Notes: generated by a model not told the origin, from the sequence alone. Positions 9,363 through 18,407 are shown, counted from the first letter of the stretch. The stretch is DNA of 40,134 nt from Nitrospina sp. (GCA_024648695.1 JACAVV010000041.1:1-40134); one strand, 5' to 3'. A program made the numbers and translations.

Positions 9363-9411
9363 GGCGGACCTTTAATTTCTGCGAAGGGTTAAGGGAATAA
9401 TTAAGGAGTTA

Positions 9412-10284
9412 TCAATGGGCTTGAGATTTTTTTAACAAGGAAGTATTTGGTTGAAATTTCCAATAAAGGAATTTCAGCCCGATCAGGACCTTTAAAAAAA
9501 TGACTCCTGAAAACTCCAGGGGATGGGCCATGATTTTTTTCCATTTGCCATTTTCCAAAAACACGAGGAAGTAACGGTACAAAAAACCGAATTGTTTGGC
9601 AATGTCGGGATCGTTTTTCCCCCATTTATCAATGTATTTATTGAACCCGGTGATGTAGTAGCCTTTTTTTGATAGATAGTTTTTCAGTTTCATGCCCCTC
9701 TCATCATGGTACAGGGGAGTCGTGATTAGGGCGACTTGCCCCACTTGCCGGAGACGTTTATCGAGATCCCAATCTTCCGCTCCCGTAATGTTTTCATCGA
9801 AACCACCAATTTCCAGAAACGTTTTTTTGTTGATAAACCGAACTCCATCGATAACCGTGGCATCGTAAAAACTGCGTTCCAGTTTTCTCGATTTGTTGAG
9901 AAAGGTGTCTCCCAAAACAATTTCCGAAATGTAAAGTGCTACCAGTGAGGAGCTTTCATAAATAGTATTTACGCAATCTGCAATCACATTTTCGCTTAAA
10001 ATCATGTCCGCATCGAGATATAAAAAGAAAATTCCCTCGGCTTTCTCCACACCAAAGTTACGTTGGGCAGAGCGCTCGGGCCCAAAGTCAAACACCTTAC
10101 TGGTAAATTGTTGGGCGATGGACTTTGTACCATCGTTCGATGCATTGTCTACGACAATAATTTCGATGCAATCAGAAGGGTAGCTTTGATCCTTTACGGA
10201 CTGCAGGCAGTTACTGATATGCCGTTCCTCATTTTTTGTAGTGATTATAACTGAGACAAAAATTTCGTTTGAGTTGGGTTCCAT
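9412..10284 (-). CDS. GT2-family (GT-A fold) glycosyltransferase
   Basis: The 290-residue protein opens with the GT2 hallmark VSVIITTKNEERHISNCL, followed by IIVVDNASNDGT, and has the metal-binding YLDADM near residues 93-98. The later GAEDWDLDKRLRQ supplies the catalytic-base ED region. There is no long transmembrane region, so it probably works at the cytoplasmic membrane face on a lipid-linked acceptor. It lies between the AsnB-like gene (49-bp gap downstream) and the radical SAM gene (32-bp gap upstream). The sugar is unknown. Confidence 0.85.
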   Translation of the reverse strand: MEPNSNEIFVSVIITTKNEERHISNCLQSVKDQSYPSDCIEIIVVDNASNDGTKSIAQQFTSKVFDFGPERSAQRNFGVEKAEGIFFLYLDADMILSENVIADCVNTIYESSSLVALYISEIVLGDTFLNKSRKLERSFYDATVIDGVRFINKKTFLEIGGFDENITGAEDWDLDKRLRQVGQVALITTPLYHDERGMKLKNYLSKKGYYITGFNKYIDKWGKNDPDIAKQFGFLYRYFLVFLENGKWKKIMAHPLEFSGVIFLKVLIGLKFLYWKFQPNTSLLKKSQAH

Positions 10285-10316
10285 GAAAAGAAGATGGGGA
10301 AGGGGATGTTTTGAAT

Positions 10317-11828
10317 TTAGCTGGTAGCCGCTCCTTGATGTTTCGTTAGGTTAAAAACGTGCTGGCGGACCCGGCGAATGGCGCGCCCTCCATATGTGAA
10401 CAAAAATTTCCAATTGGTCGTTCCCGGTCGGGTAAGAAAAGCAAGCTGGCGCGAAATAAAACGTGGGTGAAAAGCGATTCCATACATCTCCCTGATAGCT
10501 TCATAATACGCGTCATGGGGAATGGGCGTGTCCACAATGAGCCGGCTCATGTCGAAATCATTATAATCCTTTGCCTGAAGGACACCCTGATCCAGACACT
10601 CTTGATGGTAGGGAGTGAAATCCAGTGGCGTGCATAAAGTCACCTGAAGAGTCCGGGCCAAACCTTGAAACATGATGCGTTTGACCATATCTACAGTTTT
10701 TTGCAATTGCTCGCGCGTTTGCCAATAGTAACCCACCATAATGGTTAGGTGCGGAAACAGGCCGTATTTGGTGTACATTTTTAAATTGGGAATCACATCC
10801 TCAACCGCATACCCTTTACTCAACTTATCCAGGGTTTCCTGGTCGCAAGCTTCCAGTCCAATCAAAACGAAGCGAAAGTTTGCTTTAGCCAGCAAGGCAA
10901 TGGTGTCCTCTTCCATATAACCGAATCGGGTATTGAATCCGAAATAACAATCCTTGCGGTGCAAACCACGGTCGAGAATTCCCTGTGCGAATTGTCTGGC
11001 TTCCATTCCGCGGTACCAGACACCCGAGTCATCAAAAATTTCGCGGACTTTATAATCTTCAACCAAACGTTGATACTCATCCAGACTTTTGGTCACCGAG
11101 CGCATGGAAAAGGTGAGGTCGGGACCATTGTATCTGCAGAAGGAACATTTCCCGAACATGCAGTCCCGAATCACGCTGGTTGCATAGGTTCCAGGGGTTT
11201 GAAGAAAATTGCCGTTTTCAAAAGCATAGTTTTTCCATTGCACCAGGTCCCTGTCCACGTCTGGTGACAAGTCCAAAGGCTCGATTTGTTTGAAATCACC
11301 AGTGTCATAATAATCCTTGTCGCCTCTACGAATCATTAATCCCTCGATAGGGCAGTTGTCTCTCCAACCATTGCTTTCAGCGATAAACGGAATGAGTTTC
11401 GCCAGAGTGAAATCCACATGATTGCTTCTCAGGACAATGTCGGTATCACTGTTCTCCAGCGTTTCCTCGGGCTTACGCATGGAGTGGTAACCCGTCATGA
11501 TTACGATGCAACCCGGGAGCTGTTTTTTCAGTTGATTGACCACGTCCCAGTAAAATTTCATGACCGGTGTAGTGCTTTCAAAAACGACCACATCTGGTTG
11601 TTGCCGGACAAGGTCCTCCATCCAGGTATCGAAAAGTTTCAACTGCGCATTGCCATCGTCCCACAAAATTTCGAAGCCCATATCCCTCAACCAGGTTGCT
11701 GCTTGACCATGCACCACAGGAAGCAAATAGGTAGGCTTTTTAAAAAACTGGACATTGCGGTTTTGCGAGACCATCGCTTTCTGGCCATCGGCATTAACTA
11801 TGGGGGGATAGGATATGGCTATTTTCAT
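10317..11828 (-). CDS. B12-binding-domain radical SAM protein
   Basis: The 503-residue protein has an N-terminal Rossmann-type region of the B12-binding kind (a PPI start, VVFESTTPV, then GYHSMRKPEETLENSDTDIV). The radical SAM domain has cysteines at about 223, 228 and 231 in RDCMFGKCSFCRY. The spacing is CX4CX2C, one residue longer than the usual CX3CX2C. NTRFGYMEED, ALLAKANFRFVLIGLEACD and a following LSKGY are typical of the radical SAM barrel. Like others in the family, it lacks the DxHxxG motif of classical B12 enzymes. Family members do methylations, ring contractions and other C-H chemistry; the substrate is unknown, with a sugar or its lipid carrier likely from context. The flavin reductase gene lies 25 bp upstream. 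Confidence 0.85.
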   Translation of the reverse strand: MKIAISYPPIVNADGQKAMVSQNRNVQFFKKPTYLLPVVHGQAATWLRDMGFEILWDDGNAQLKLFDTWMEDLVRQQPDVVVFESTTPVMKFYWDVVNQLKKQLPGCIVIMTGYHSMRKPEETLENSDTDIVLRSNHVDFTLAKLIPFIAESNGWRDNCPIEGLMIRRGDKDYYDTGDFKQIEPLDLSPDVDRDLVQWKNYAFENGNFLQTPGTYATSVIRDCMFGKCSFCRYNGPDLTFSMRSVTKSLDEYQRLVEDYKVREIFDDSGVWYRGMEARQFAQGILDRGLHRKDCYFGFNTRFGYMEEDTIALLAKANFRFVLIGLEACDQETLDKLSKGYAVEDVIPNLKMYTKYGLFPHLTIMVGYYWQTREQLQKTVDMVKRIMFQGLARTLQVTLCTPLDFTPYHQECLDQGVLQAKDYNDFDMSRLIVDTPIPHDAYYEAIREMYGIAFHPRFISRQLAFLTRPGTTNWKFLFTYGGRAIRRVRQHVFNLTKHQGAATS

Positions 11829-11853
11829 AAGGTAAACACGCGGGAAATGGAGG

Positions 11854-12495
11854 TTAAAAAAATGCTTCCATCATTATATTACTACCTGACACCCCTTTTT
11901 GGCGAAGTAAATCGTAAACTTCATGAATCATTTTCTGGTTTCCGCAAAGGTAATATCGGTCTTCAGCGGGGCAATCCTGATCTGATAAAAAATGGGTGAC
12001 ACGGCCATGAAAATCGTGTCCGGTTTCTCTGGAAACACAGCTGGTAATGCGTTCACGAGGAAAATCCGAATAATCATATTGTTCTGAACTGTCCCGTATT
12101 CCGTGGATCAATCGATACTGTAAGCCCGGGTAACTGAGAGCGAAGGAGTGGAACGGAGCGATTCCCGTTCCGGTTCCAATAAACGTATATCGAATGGAGA
12201 CGCTTGAGTCGTGAGTCAAAACAAAGGCACCATATGGTCCATGAAACTCGATCATCTGCCCCGGAGCAACCTGGCGCAACGATTTGGATACCAATCCGCC
12301 AGGAATTTCCTTAATCAAAAATTCAAGCCAAGGGGTGCCGCAGTCTGAATAAATAGAGTACTCTCTATTAACTCCGCTACCTTTCAAACCCAGGTTGGCA
12401 CATTGTCCTGGTTTGAATTCAATGCCATTGCGGTCCAGCCGAAGGACATAAGCCGAAGGGGACAGGTTTCTAATTTCTAATACTTTTAACAACAC
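11854..12495 (-). CDS. FNR-type flavin/NAD(P)H oxidoreductase
   Basis: The 213-residue protein is a minimal ferredoxin-NADP-reductase module. The FAD-binding RxYS motif is NREYSIYS (residues 43-50), the pyridine-nucleotide-binding loop is GTGTGIAPF (107-115), YYLCGNQKMI follows, and the end MMEAFF gives the terminal aromatic seen in the family. There is no [2Fe-2S] domain, so it needs a separate electron acceptor. The GTG at 12495 is the first start in the frame; a TTG follows immediately. Lying directly upstream of the B12 radical SAM gene, it is a reasonable source of reducing electrons for that enzyme's cluster, which is inference from position. Confidence 0.8.
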   Translation of the reverse strand: MLLKVLEIRNLSPSAYVLRLDRNGIEFKPGQCANLGLKGSGVNREYSIYSDCGTPWLEFLIKEIPGGLVSKSLRQVAPGQMIEFHGPYGAFVLTHDSSVSIRYTFIGTGTGIAPFHSFALSYPGLQYRLIHGIRDSSEQYDYSDFPRERITSCVSRETGHDFHGRVTHFLSDQDCPAEDRYYLCGNQKMIHEVYDLLRQKGVSGSNIMMEAFF

Positions 12496-12531
12496 AAAGA
12501 GGGATCCAGAAAAAAAGGGTTGGAAATTCGA

Positions 12532-13449
12532 CTATCGTTTTACAGGCTTTAGGGGTTTTCGTTTGGGGCCGGGTTTTCGGCAAATGGATTTGGGGTCATC
12601 CAGCCCAATGTTCATGGGATTATGAATCAAGCTGTCTATTCTTCCAAACTGGTATCTCCGTGCAAGGTATTCTATTTTGTTTTTTATGCAAAAGGTATAA
12701 GGCAGATGAAAAGGATTTAAACTGTTGCTCACCGGTCCGGGATAACCTGCGGCCTGAGGCTTTACGACTTGCCAGTTATGGACGAGGAGGAACACACACT
12801 CTCCCTGATCCAGATATTTGTCGATCCAGCGGCATAATATGGAAACCGGTAAAGCCGCCAAAAAGAACCCCGAGCCGAAAGGGATTTCATTGCGTAGCAT
12901 ACCCCATTGCATGGGCCGCGGATAATCCAGCAGTCTACGCCTTTTATCCGAATAAACAAATGTGGAAACCGGAAACTCCCGAAAGTTTCTTATAGGCCTG
13001 TAAATATAATCGCGCACTCCACCATATATTGAAGAACTGTAGTGGAAACCGGATTCACTCAACAATTTAGCATTGTCTCTTGTCAAAAACAAACCAGGAG
13101 CCCGGAATCCCATGGGTTTGAATTCTTTTAAAAACTCTTTCGATAATTCGAGTGCGTTAATCAAGTCTTTTGGGTTGTTCAGTTTTAGATGCCTGTAGGA
13201 ATGAAACGCGATTTCATGTCCCGAATCTTTAATTTTTCGAATAATGAATGGGTTCCAGTCATACAATTCTGCGCTGATAAAAAAAGTGATTTGCTGATCA
13301 TATTTTTTCAGCAGGTCGAGGCATCCCTTTATAGAATCCACCATATGGCCATTATCCAGGCGTTTGCGTTCTTCAGAGCTCAGGTCTCTGAAGGGAAGCA
13401 TATCCGGGTGCGCCCATGATTCCAGGTCGATGGATAAAAATAATTTCAT
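12532..13449 (-). CDS. Polysaccharide deacetylase (NodB/CE4 family)
   Basis: The 305-residue protein shows CE4 motifs. The metal and catalytic acidic pair is in LSIDLESW (D8, E10), the HxxxH metal pair is HSYRH (83-87), and GFRAPG (114-119) contains the conserved arginine. No signal peptide is visible, so it probably acts in the cytoplasm or is membrane-associated, removing an acetyl group from an N-acetylated sugar on a lipid-linked intermediate. The C-terminus is unusually basic (the last twelve or so residues are Lys/Arg/Pro-rich). Gaps to its neighbours are 30 and 36 bp, consistent with one transcript. Confidence 0.82.
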   Translation of the reverse strand: MKLFLSIDLESWAHPDMLPFRDLSSEERKRLDNGHMVDSIKGCLDLLKKYDQQITFFISAELYDWNPFIIRKIKDSGHEIAFHSYRHLKLNNPKDLINALELSKEFLKEFKPMGFRAPGLFLTRDNAKLLSESGFHYSSSIYGGVRDYIYRPIRNFREFPVSTFVYSDKRRRLLDYPRPMQWGMLRNEIPFGSGFFLAALPVSILCRWIDKYLDQGECVFLLVHNWQVVKPQAAGYPGPVSNSLNPFHLPYTFCIKNKIEYLARRYQFGRIDSLIHNPMNIGLDDPKSICRKPGPKRKPLKPVKR

Positions 13450-13479
13450 AATTTGCTAAACATTTCGAGAGTAATAATT

Positions 13480-14478
13480 TTATCGGCCCAGGGTACTTTG
13501 GAGTTCTTTGGTGAACAAGCCATGCATAAAACGAAAACCATACCATATATGCGTCAGCATGATATAAGGAATGGCCCCCAGAGCGACTTTGACGGGCTCA
13601 TACCGTCGGATATCCAACCAGGAAAAGGCCAGGCCTAAACCGTACAAACTCCACCCTCCCAGGTAAGCCCATCTTGCCATTGGATGCTGGAATGTCAACA
13701 GCCATCCAAAACAAACAAAACAAAACCAGAAGGACGGGATGAAATATTTAAACTTGCGAGAAGTTTCCGGATAACGTTTGGAAAAAAAACCACGGTGTAA
13801 TCCATAATTCCCCACCTGCCTCAAGTGGTTTTGCAAACGGCTTCGCCGATGATGCCATACAACCAGATCCGGAACATATATTATTTTACTATGGGTGCGG
13901 GCCATCAGGTTCAAACAAAACAGCGTGTCTTCTCCTGGCCAGTAATTGGGATCAAACCCTCCCGTTTTTTTAAAAACTTCCGAACGAACGATTAAATTCA
14001 CACTGGGCCAATCCTCCACCGATTTGCTTGGTGGACAAGATACATAACGTTCCGGGAATCCACCCGAGAGACGACTTAAAAAAACCGCACCCGATACCCT
14101 CGCCCAAAAGGGATCGCTTTTCGGAGTGATGGCGGGTCCTCCAAGCGCTCCCCAGCCTTTATGGGATTGAAACTGTTCGTGCGCAATGGATAGCCAATCT
14201 GGCTCCGGATAAGCATCGTCATCAATAAACGCCAGGAATTCGCCATTCGCCTGGTCAGCTCCCTCATTACGTTTAACTGCCGGGTTGACGTGTCCGGTGG
14301 GGAGAATATTTAATGGGAATCCGTATTGAGGGTTCCAATCCTCTGGAGCTTCATCAGGAAGTAAAAGCACTTCAAAACTTTTGAAAGTTTGTTTGCCCAT
14401 ATGTAACAAGCATTCTTCCAGGTCCGCATTAACCCTTTGAAAAGGGATGATAATGGAAAAAATCACTCGGTCAGTCAT
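13480..14478 (-). CDS. GT2-family glycosyltransferase with C-terminal membrane segments
   Basis: The product has about 332 residues. The N-terminal IFSIIIPFQRVNADLEECL and the AFIDDDAYPEPDW metal-binding region (near residue 95) identify a GT-A fold GT2 enzyme; WPGEDTLFCLNLM carries the catalytic ED region. After about residue 240 there are two or three hydrophobic segments that would anchor it in the inner membrane. I chose the ATG at 14478, which overlaps the stop of the upstream glycosyltransferase gene (ATGACTGA), over an in-frame TTG six bases earlier. Similar enzymes elongate exopolysaccharide or mycofactocin-type glycans; the sugar is unknown. Confidence 0.82.
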   Translation of the reverse strand: MTDRVIFSIIIPFQRVNADLEECLLHMGKQTFKSFEVLLLPDEAPEDWNPQYGFPLNILPTGHVNPAVKRNEGADQANGEFLAFIDDDAYPEPDWLSIAHEQFQSHKGWGALGGPAITPKSDPFWARVSGAVFLSRLSGGFPERYVSCPPSKSVEDWPSVNLIVRSEVFKKTGGFDPNYWPGEDTLFCLNLMARTHSKIIYVPDLVVWHHRRSRLQNHLRQVGNYGLHRGFFSKRYPETSRKFKYFIPSFWFCFVCFGWLLTFQHPMARWAYLGGWSLYGLGLAFSWLDIRRYEPVKVALGAIPYIMLTHIWYGFRFMHGLFTKELQSTLGR

Positions 14479-15421
14479 TTTCAAAACCTGCTTTTTCCTG
14501 AACGATATAAAGCGGCCGTAGAAGAACTTCTGTATGGATATGGCCGATGTAAACGGCCATCATTCCCAGTGCCACCAGAACGATGCCAAACAAAAAAGTG
14601 TTAAATACAACAAAATAAGCCATTCGTGTGTAGATTTCGTAACCCAGAACAAATTGGGTTACCAACATATAAAGTAATGAAAGGCAGGTCGTGGCCAGAA
14701 CGAACAGGCCCAGGAATCCTGTTATTCTTAAAGGCCAAAGCGAGTAGGAGGTGAATGAGTTTATCGCCAGACCGGAAAGGTTGTTAAAGTTAAAGGTCGA
14801 TTTTCCTTCCAATCGTTCTGGTGCAGAAAATTTGATGAATACCTTTTTGAATCCTGTCCAGTCAACGAGTCCTCTAAACAGGCGTGTGCGTTCTTTAAAA
14901 GTTTTTAATACCTTCAAAACTTCACGGTCAATGAGCCTGAAATCTGTGGCATTTGGTTCCAGCCTGATTTCTGAAAAACGATTCATGATTTTATAGAATA
15001 ATCGAGACCCCAAATTTCTCAACCAGTTGGTATTCAGTGAATCTCGTTGCGTGGCGACTATCTGGAATCCCTGTTCCCAATGGTTTACAAGTTCGGGGAT
15101 AAGATCCGGTGGATGTTGAAGGTCGGCATCTATAAATATCATAGCGTCGGTCTCTTCAATCGACTCCAATCCTGCCGTCAGGGCAATTTCCTTACCGAAG
15201 TTCCTTGAGAGGCTGATTCCTTTCACTCTTGGGTCAGATCCGGTCAGTTCTGTGATGATTTCCCAGGTGTTGTCCCGGCTTCCATCGTTTATTAACAGGA
15301 TTTCCCAGTTATAACGGTCGAGAGGAAGAACCGCTTGGCACACAGCCTTATAAAACGGTTTCAGGTTTTGGGATTCGTTGTATGCAGGGGAGACCAGTGT
15401 TATGGTCGGTTTCCTAGCCAT
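14471..15421 (-). CDS. DPM1/GtrB-like polyprenyl-phosphate glycosyltransferase
   Basis: The 316-residue protein follows the GtrB/ArnC/DPM1 pattern. TLVSPAYNESQNL opens the GT-A domain, then LLINDGSRDNTW, SLSRNFGKEIALTAGL, FIDADLQHPP (metal-binding DxD) and DFRLIDREV. Two strong transmembrane helices at about 230-253 and 267-295 match the usual C-terminal pair. Such enzymes transfer a sugar from a nucleotide to polyprenyl phosphate, giving a donor for GT-C enzymes outside; two candidate GT-C genes lie downstream in this operon. It is the first gene of the glycan operon, with a possible promoter about 110 bp upstream. Confidence 0.88.
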   Translation of the reverse strand: MARKPTITLVSPAYNESQNLKPFYKAVCQAVLPLDRYNWEILLINDGSRDNTWEIITELTGSDPRVKGISLSRNFGKEIALTAGLESIEETDAMIFIDADLQHPPDLIPELVNHWEQGFQIVATQRDSLNTNWLRNLGSRLFYKIMNRFSEIRLEPNATDFRLIDREVLKVLKTFKERTRLFRGLVDWTGFKKVFIKFSAPERLEGKSTFNFNNLSGLAINSFTSYSLWPLRITGFLGLFVLATTCLSLLYMLVTQFVLGYEIYTRMAYFVVFNTFLFGIVLVALGMMAVYIGHIHTEVLLRPLYIVQEKAGFEND

Positions 15422-15532
15422 GCCGGGTTCTGGTTAACGGGATAAACATTTTTCTGGAAAGCTACAATGGGACAGGGTGGAAAACTCAGGCCATTGGGAG
15501 TGACGTGCCCAAATTAATATGGAAAGAGTTTC

Positions 15533-15560
15533 TCTATAAACCGCAATAAAGTCAATGCAA
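15533..15560 (-). promoter_or_regulatory. Possible sigma70-type promoter for the glycan operon
   Basis: On the minus strand a -35-like TTGCAT (15560-15555) and a -10-like TATAGA (15538-15533) are separated by 16 bp. This lies in the 176-bp gap before the first glycosyltransferase gene and would give a leader of roughly 100 nt. The match is moderate; the rest of the gap (15422-15597) shows no gene and no clear terminator. Confidence 0.3.
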
Positions 15561-15597
15561 AAATGATGGGGAATGGGAGTGGAGTAGAGGTTCTGTA

Positions 15598-16986
15598 TTA
15601 CTCTGGGGACTCGATAATAAACTCCATAGCGAACCCTGTACTGTTGTCTCTTACGACAACCACACCCCAATAGTTCAATAAAGTGACATCAGGAAATCCG
15701 CGTCCAACCGCATTCAGTCCTCCTGCTTCAACATCGGGTTCGGTAGCAAGGTGGTTAATAAATAATTGGCCGAAGCTGGGTTCTTCCGATCCTGCAACAA
15801 TTATTGAGTCTGAAAAATTTTCCGGGATAAACAAGGAGTCGTTGGAGGCTACTATGAAAATTTTTTGAGTCGTTTTGGCGCTAACCGTAAACTCTGCTCT
15901 ACCATAAGACTCTCCCGTCGTGTCCAGGACCGCATCCAGGAAAACCCCGATCTCGGAACTCATGCCTGCCAAAGAGGAGTGGGAAATGGCTAAAAACGTA
16001 TAGGCAACCGCATCAGATTGCCAATAGGGCGAGACCACCCGGGATTGTGGAGACAGCGAGGCGCTTACATTGGGTTTGAATCCAAGGGCGACAGGGGTCG
16101 TTAAGTTTGCCGCAGTTTGACCAAAACTTCCCACCAATGCCCCCGTAGAAATATCATATTCGCGGACATCAGCAATGGATCCATTGGAGTCGGCTACAAA
16201 AAGATTTTCTGAAGATAAGCCAAATGTGATGGCTACCGGAGTGGTTTGGTTGGCGGCTGTATCCCCGAAAGAGCCGATAAATGTTTCGGTCGCAGAATTA
16301 AAATTTCTAACATCGCTGTTGCCGGGGTCTGCGACAAAAAGGACGTTGGATGAAGAGAAAGCCAAATACTCAATCGTTGTTAAATTGGCGGCTGTATTAT
16401 TAAAAACACCTAAAAACGCCCCAGAGGAACCATCGAATTCTCTAATATCTCCATTGGTGAATTCAGCGGCGAATAGATTCCCGGAGCCATTAAAGGTTAT
16501 AGGCCCTGGTGAATCCAGAATCCCCACATCTCCGGTAGGTCCAAAGGTCCCTTCGAACAGACCGGTGGACCCATTAAATACTCGAATGTCGTTATTCGTC
16601 CCGTCTGAAACAAAAAGTTTGCCATTAGAAGGATTGAAAGCCAGGCTGACGGGGCTCCCAACATTGGCGGAAGTTTCTCCGAAGGACCCTAAAAATAAAC
16701 CAGTGTCCCCATCGAATTCTTTAACATCATTATCCCCTGCATCGGCAACAAACAAGTTCCCATTTACAGGATTAAAGACCAGATCAACCGGGGTATTCAG
16801 TTGAGCGGTTGTTTCTCCAAAAGGTCCTACAAGCGCTCCTGTGCTTTCATTGAATTCCTGAACAGAACCGTCACTGGAGTCAATGACAAAAAGGTTTCCG
16901 GCCCATGCCCAGGAGCTTAGCCAAAGGAAAACCCACGGTAGTGTATTTAGAAGAAGTAAAGTCCTGTTTTTTCGATTGTTTCCCAT
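15598..16986 (-). CDS. Exported six-repeat beta-propeller (NHL-like) protein
   Basis: The 462-residue protein begins with a signal peptide (basic NNRKNR, hydrophobic core, probable cleavage after AWA near residue 29). Six tandem repeats of about 46-48 residues follow, from about 30 to 310. Each starts with a version of NLFVADxGNxDVREF, then STGxFLGSFG and TPVxLAFNPxNG. This is the YVTN/NHL style of one propeller blade per repeat. The last 150 or so residues form a different domain containing many beta-prone stretches and no recognised motif. It is probably periplasmic or secreted and may bind protein or carbohydrate. It is the gene before the glycan operon but has its own candidate promoter. 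No enzyme residues are recognised. Confidence 0.75.
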   Translation of the reverse strand: MGNNRKNRTLLLLNTLPWVFLWLSSWAWAGNLFVIDSSDGSVQEFNESTGALVGPFGETTAQLNTPVDLVFNPVNGNLFVADAGDNDVKEFDGDTGLFLGSFGETSANVGSPVSLAFNPSNGKLFVSDGTNNDIRVFNGSTGLFEGTFGPTGDVGILDSPGPITFNGSGNLFAAEFTNGDIREFDGSSGAFLGVFNNTAANLTTIEYLAFSSSNVLFVADPGNSDVRNFNSATETFIGSFGDTAANQTTPVAITFGLSSENLFVADSNGSIADVREYDISTGALVGSFGQTAANLTTPVALGFKPNVSASLSPQSRVVSPYWQSDAVAYTFLAISHSSLAGMSSEIGVFLDAVLDTTGESYGRAEFTVSAKTTQKIFIVASNDSLFIPENFSDSIIVAGSEEPSFGQLFINHLATEPDVEAGGLNAVGRGFPDVTLLNYWGVVVVRDNSTGFAMEFIIESPE

Positions 16987-17061
16987 AGCCGATGGTTTTT
17001 TACAATGAATTACTTTTTTGGTTAATTCTTTATCGGACCAAATTGGCTTAACTTAAAACAA

Positions 17062-17091
17062 ATAATACCGAGATATAATTTAAACTGTAAA
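17062..17091 (-). promoter_or_regulatory. Possible promoter of the beta-propeller gene
   Basis: On the minus strand TTTACA (17091-17086) and TATTAT (17067-17062) are 18 bp apart, giving a leader of about 70 nt before the ATG at 16986. The surrounding 182-bp gap is AT-rich and holds no other feature I can support. Confidence 0.35.
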
Positions 17092-17168
17092 AAGAATGGC
17101 CCGGTTTGAAGGTTTTGGGCTTATTTCAAAATATAATCCCGGGAATGTAAATTGCCAAATAAAGGGAT

Positions 17169-18407
17169 TCAGGAAGTGGCGCTTCTTATTCTTCCAATTC
17201 TTTCAAGAATAGGGGGATGAGAATAATTTAGAAAGACATAAAAAGGGTGGGGAGTGATGGTGCTCAGATGGTTGACGGAAAGTTTTTTCAAGCCCTCAAT
17301 CAAATGCTCCGGATTTTTGATCGTTCGAGCCGCAAAGTGGTCGGCTTCAAATTCAAAGCGGCGCGAAAGGGCGTGCAGTCCGATGGATAAAACCAATTCT
17401 ACCGGTGAATACAATAATGTGAAAAACAGGAGTCCAGCATAAATTGAGGCAGACTCCATATAAAAGGCATCGAACAGACCCTTTTGACTCAAAAACAGGG
17501 ACATCACAAAAAATAACAGGCCCATATGAAATACACTGATAAGGAGATTTTTCAAGATATGGTTTTGCTTGTAATGGCCAATTTCATGGGCTAACACTGC
17601 TGTGAGTTCCGGAACGGTTTGCTCTTCTATCAACGTATCGAATAAAGCGATTCGTTTATTCTTGCCAAACCCGGAGAAAAACGCGTTGGATTTGGTCGAG
17701 CGCTTGGATCCATCCATGACAGAAATATTTTTTAATGGAAAGTCGACCGACTTTGCATAATTGAACAATGAAGCTTTAAGCTCGTTATTTTCCAATGGGG
17801 TGAATTTATTAAACATAGGCATGATCCAGGTAGGCGCGACGAATTGGATGAAAATCATGAATCCTGCAACTAATCCCCAACAATAAACCCAGGCCAGGGA
17901 CCCCGAGTATTCGAAAAATGCTAAAACTCCTGCCATAAGGGGAGCTCCCAGAATTATGGATAAGGCTAAGCCCTTAAGACGATCTCCGAAATATACCTGG
18001 ACGGTGGATTTGTTAAACCCAAACCGTTCTTCAATTACAAAGGTGGAATAGATTTTGAAGGGTAGGTTCAACAAGCTTTGGCCCATTAAAAGAATACCAA
18101 TATAAACCAGGCCGGTTAAAATAGAGCCCATAGGCCAGGAGCGTACCCATTGATCCAGATGGTTAAATCCTTCCAGAAACCAAAAGCCCAAAAGCATTAT
18201 CAAATTGAATGCTGAAGCCCATAATGAAAGCCGTGTGTTTTCCCATGAATAAGCCTGGGACTGATCCAGTTTTTCTCGGGAATAATAATCTTTCATCTCC
18301 TCAGGCAAGGCTTGTCGGTTTGCCCTGGAGTTTAGAATGTCAGCGATGCTATTTACGATGAAATCGAATAGCAGGGCGATCAGGATGAATATTCCGTAAA
18401 TGTTCAT
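17169..18407 (-). CDS. M48-family zinc metalloprotease (Ste24/CAAX-protease type)
   Basis: The 412-residue length and layout match Ste24-type proteases. An N-terminal membrane region with several helices (the M48 N-terminal domain, about 1-200) is followed by the catalytic domain. The zinc-binding HEIGH motif is in AVLAHEIGHYKQNH, and the third ligand is in FEFEADHFAART. Further helices lie between them. The enzyme is an integral inner-membrane endopeptidase with its active site toward the cytoplasm; bacterial members probably take part in membrane-protein quality control rather than CAAX processing. An AAGG stretch precedes the ATG. It is not tightly linked to a neighbour (182 bp downstream, 240 bp upstream), so it is probably transcribed alone. 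Confidence 0.88.
   Translation of the reverse strand: MNIYGIFILIALLFDFIVNSIADILNSRANRQALPEEMKDYYSREKLDQSQAYSWENTRLSLWASAFNLIMLLGFWFLEGFNHLDQWVRSWPMGSILTGLVYIGILLMGQSLLNLPFKIYSTFVIEERFGFNKSTVQVYFGDRLKGLALSIILGAPLMAGVLAFFEYSGSLAWVYCWGLVAGFMIFIQFVAPTWIMPMFNKFTPLENNELKASLFNYAKSVDFPLKNISVMDGSKRSTKSNAFFSGFGKNKRIALFDTLIEEQTVPELTAVLAHEIGHYKQNHILKNLLISVFHMGLLFFVMSLFLSQKGLFDAFYMESASIYAGLLFFTLLYSPVELVLSIGLHALSRRFEFEADHFAARTIKNPEHLIEGLKKLSVNHLSTITPHPFYVFLNYSHPPILERIGRIRSATS

Noticed and set aside
11418-11999. 193-codon plus-strand ORF across the radical SAM and flavin reductase genes
   Set aside because: It runs antisense across two real genes and the gap between them, with no recognisable content.
16175-16804. 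209-codon plus-strand ORF opposite the beta-propeller gene
   Set aside because: It is an antisense frame kept open by the repeated structure of the propeller gene; low-complexity Pro/Ser/Lys content and no ribosome binding site.
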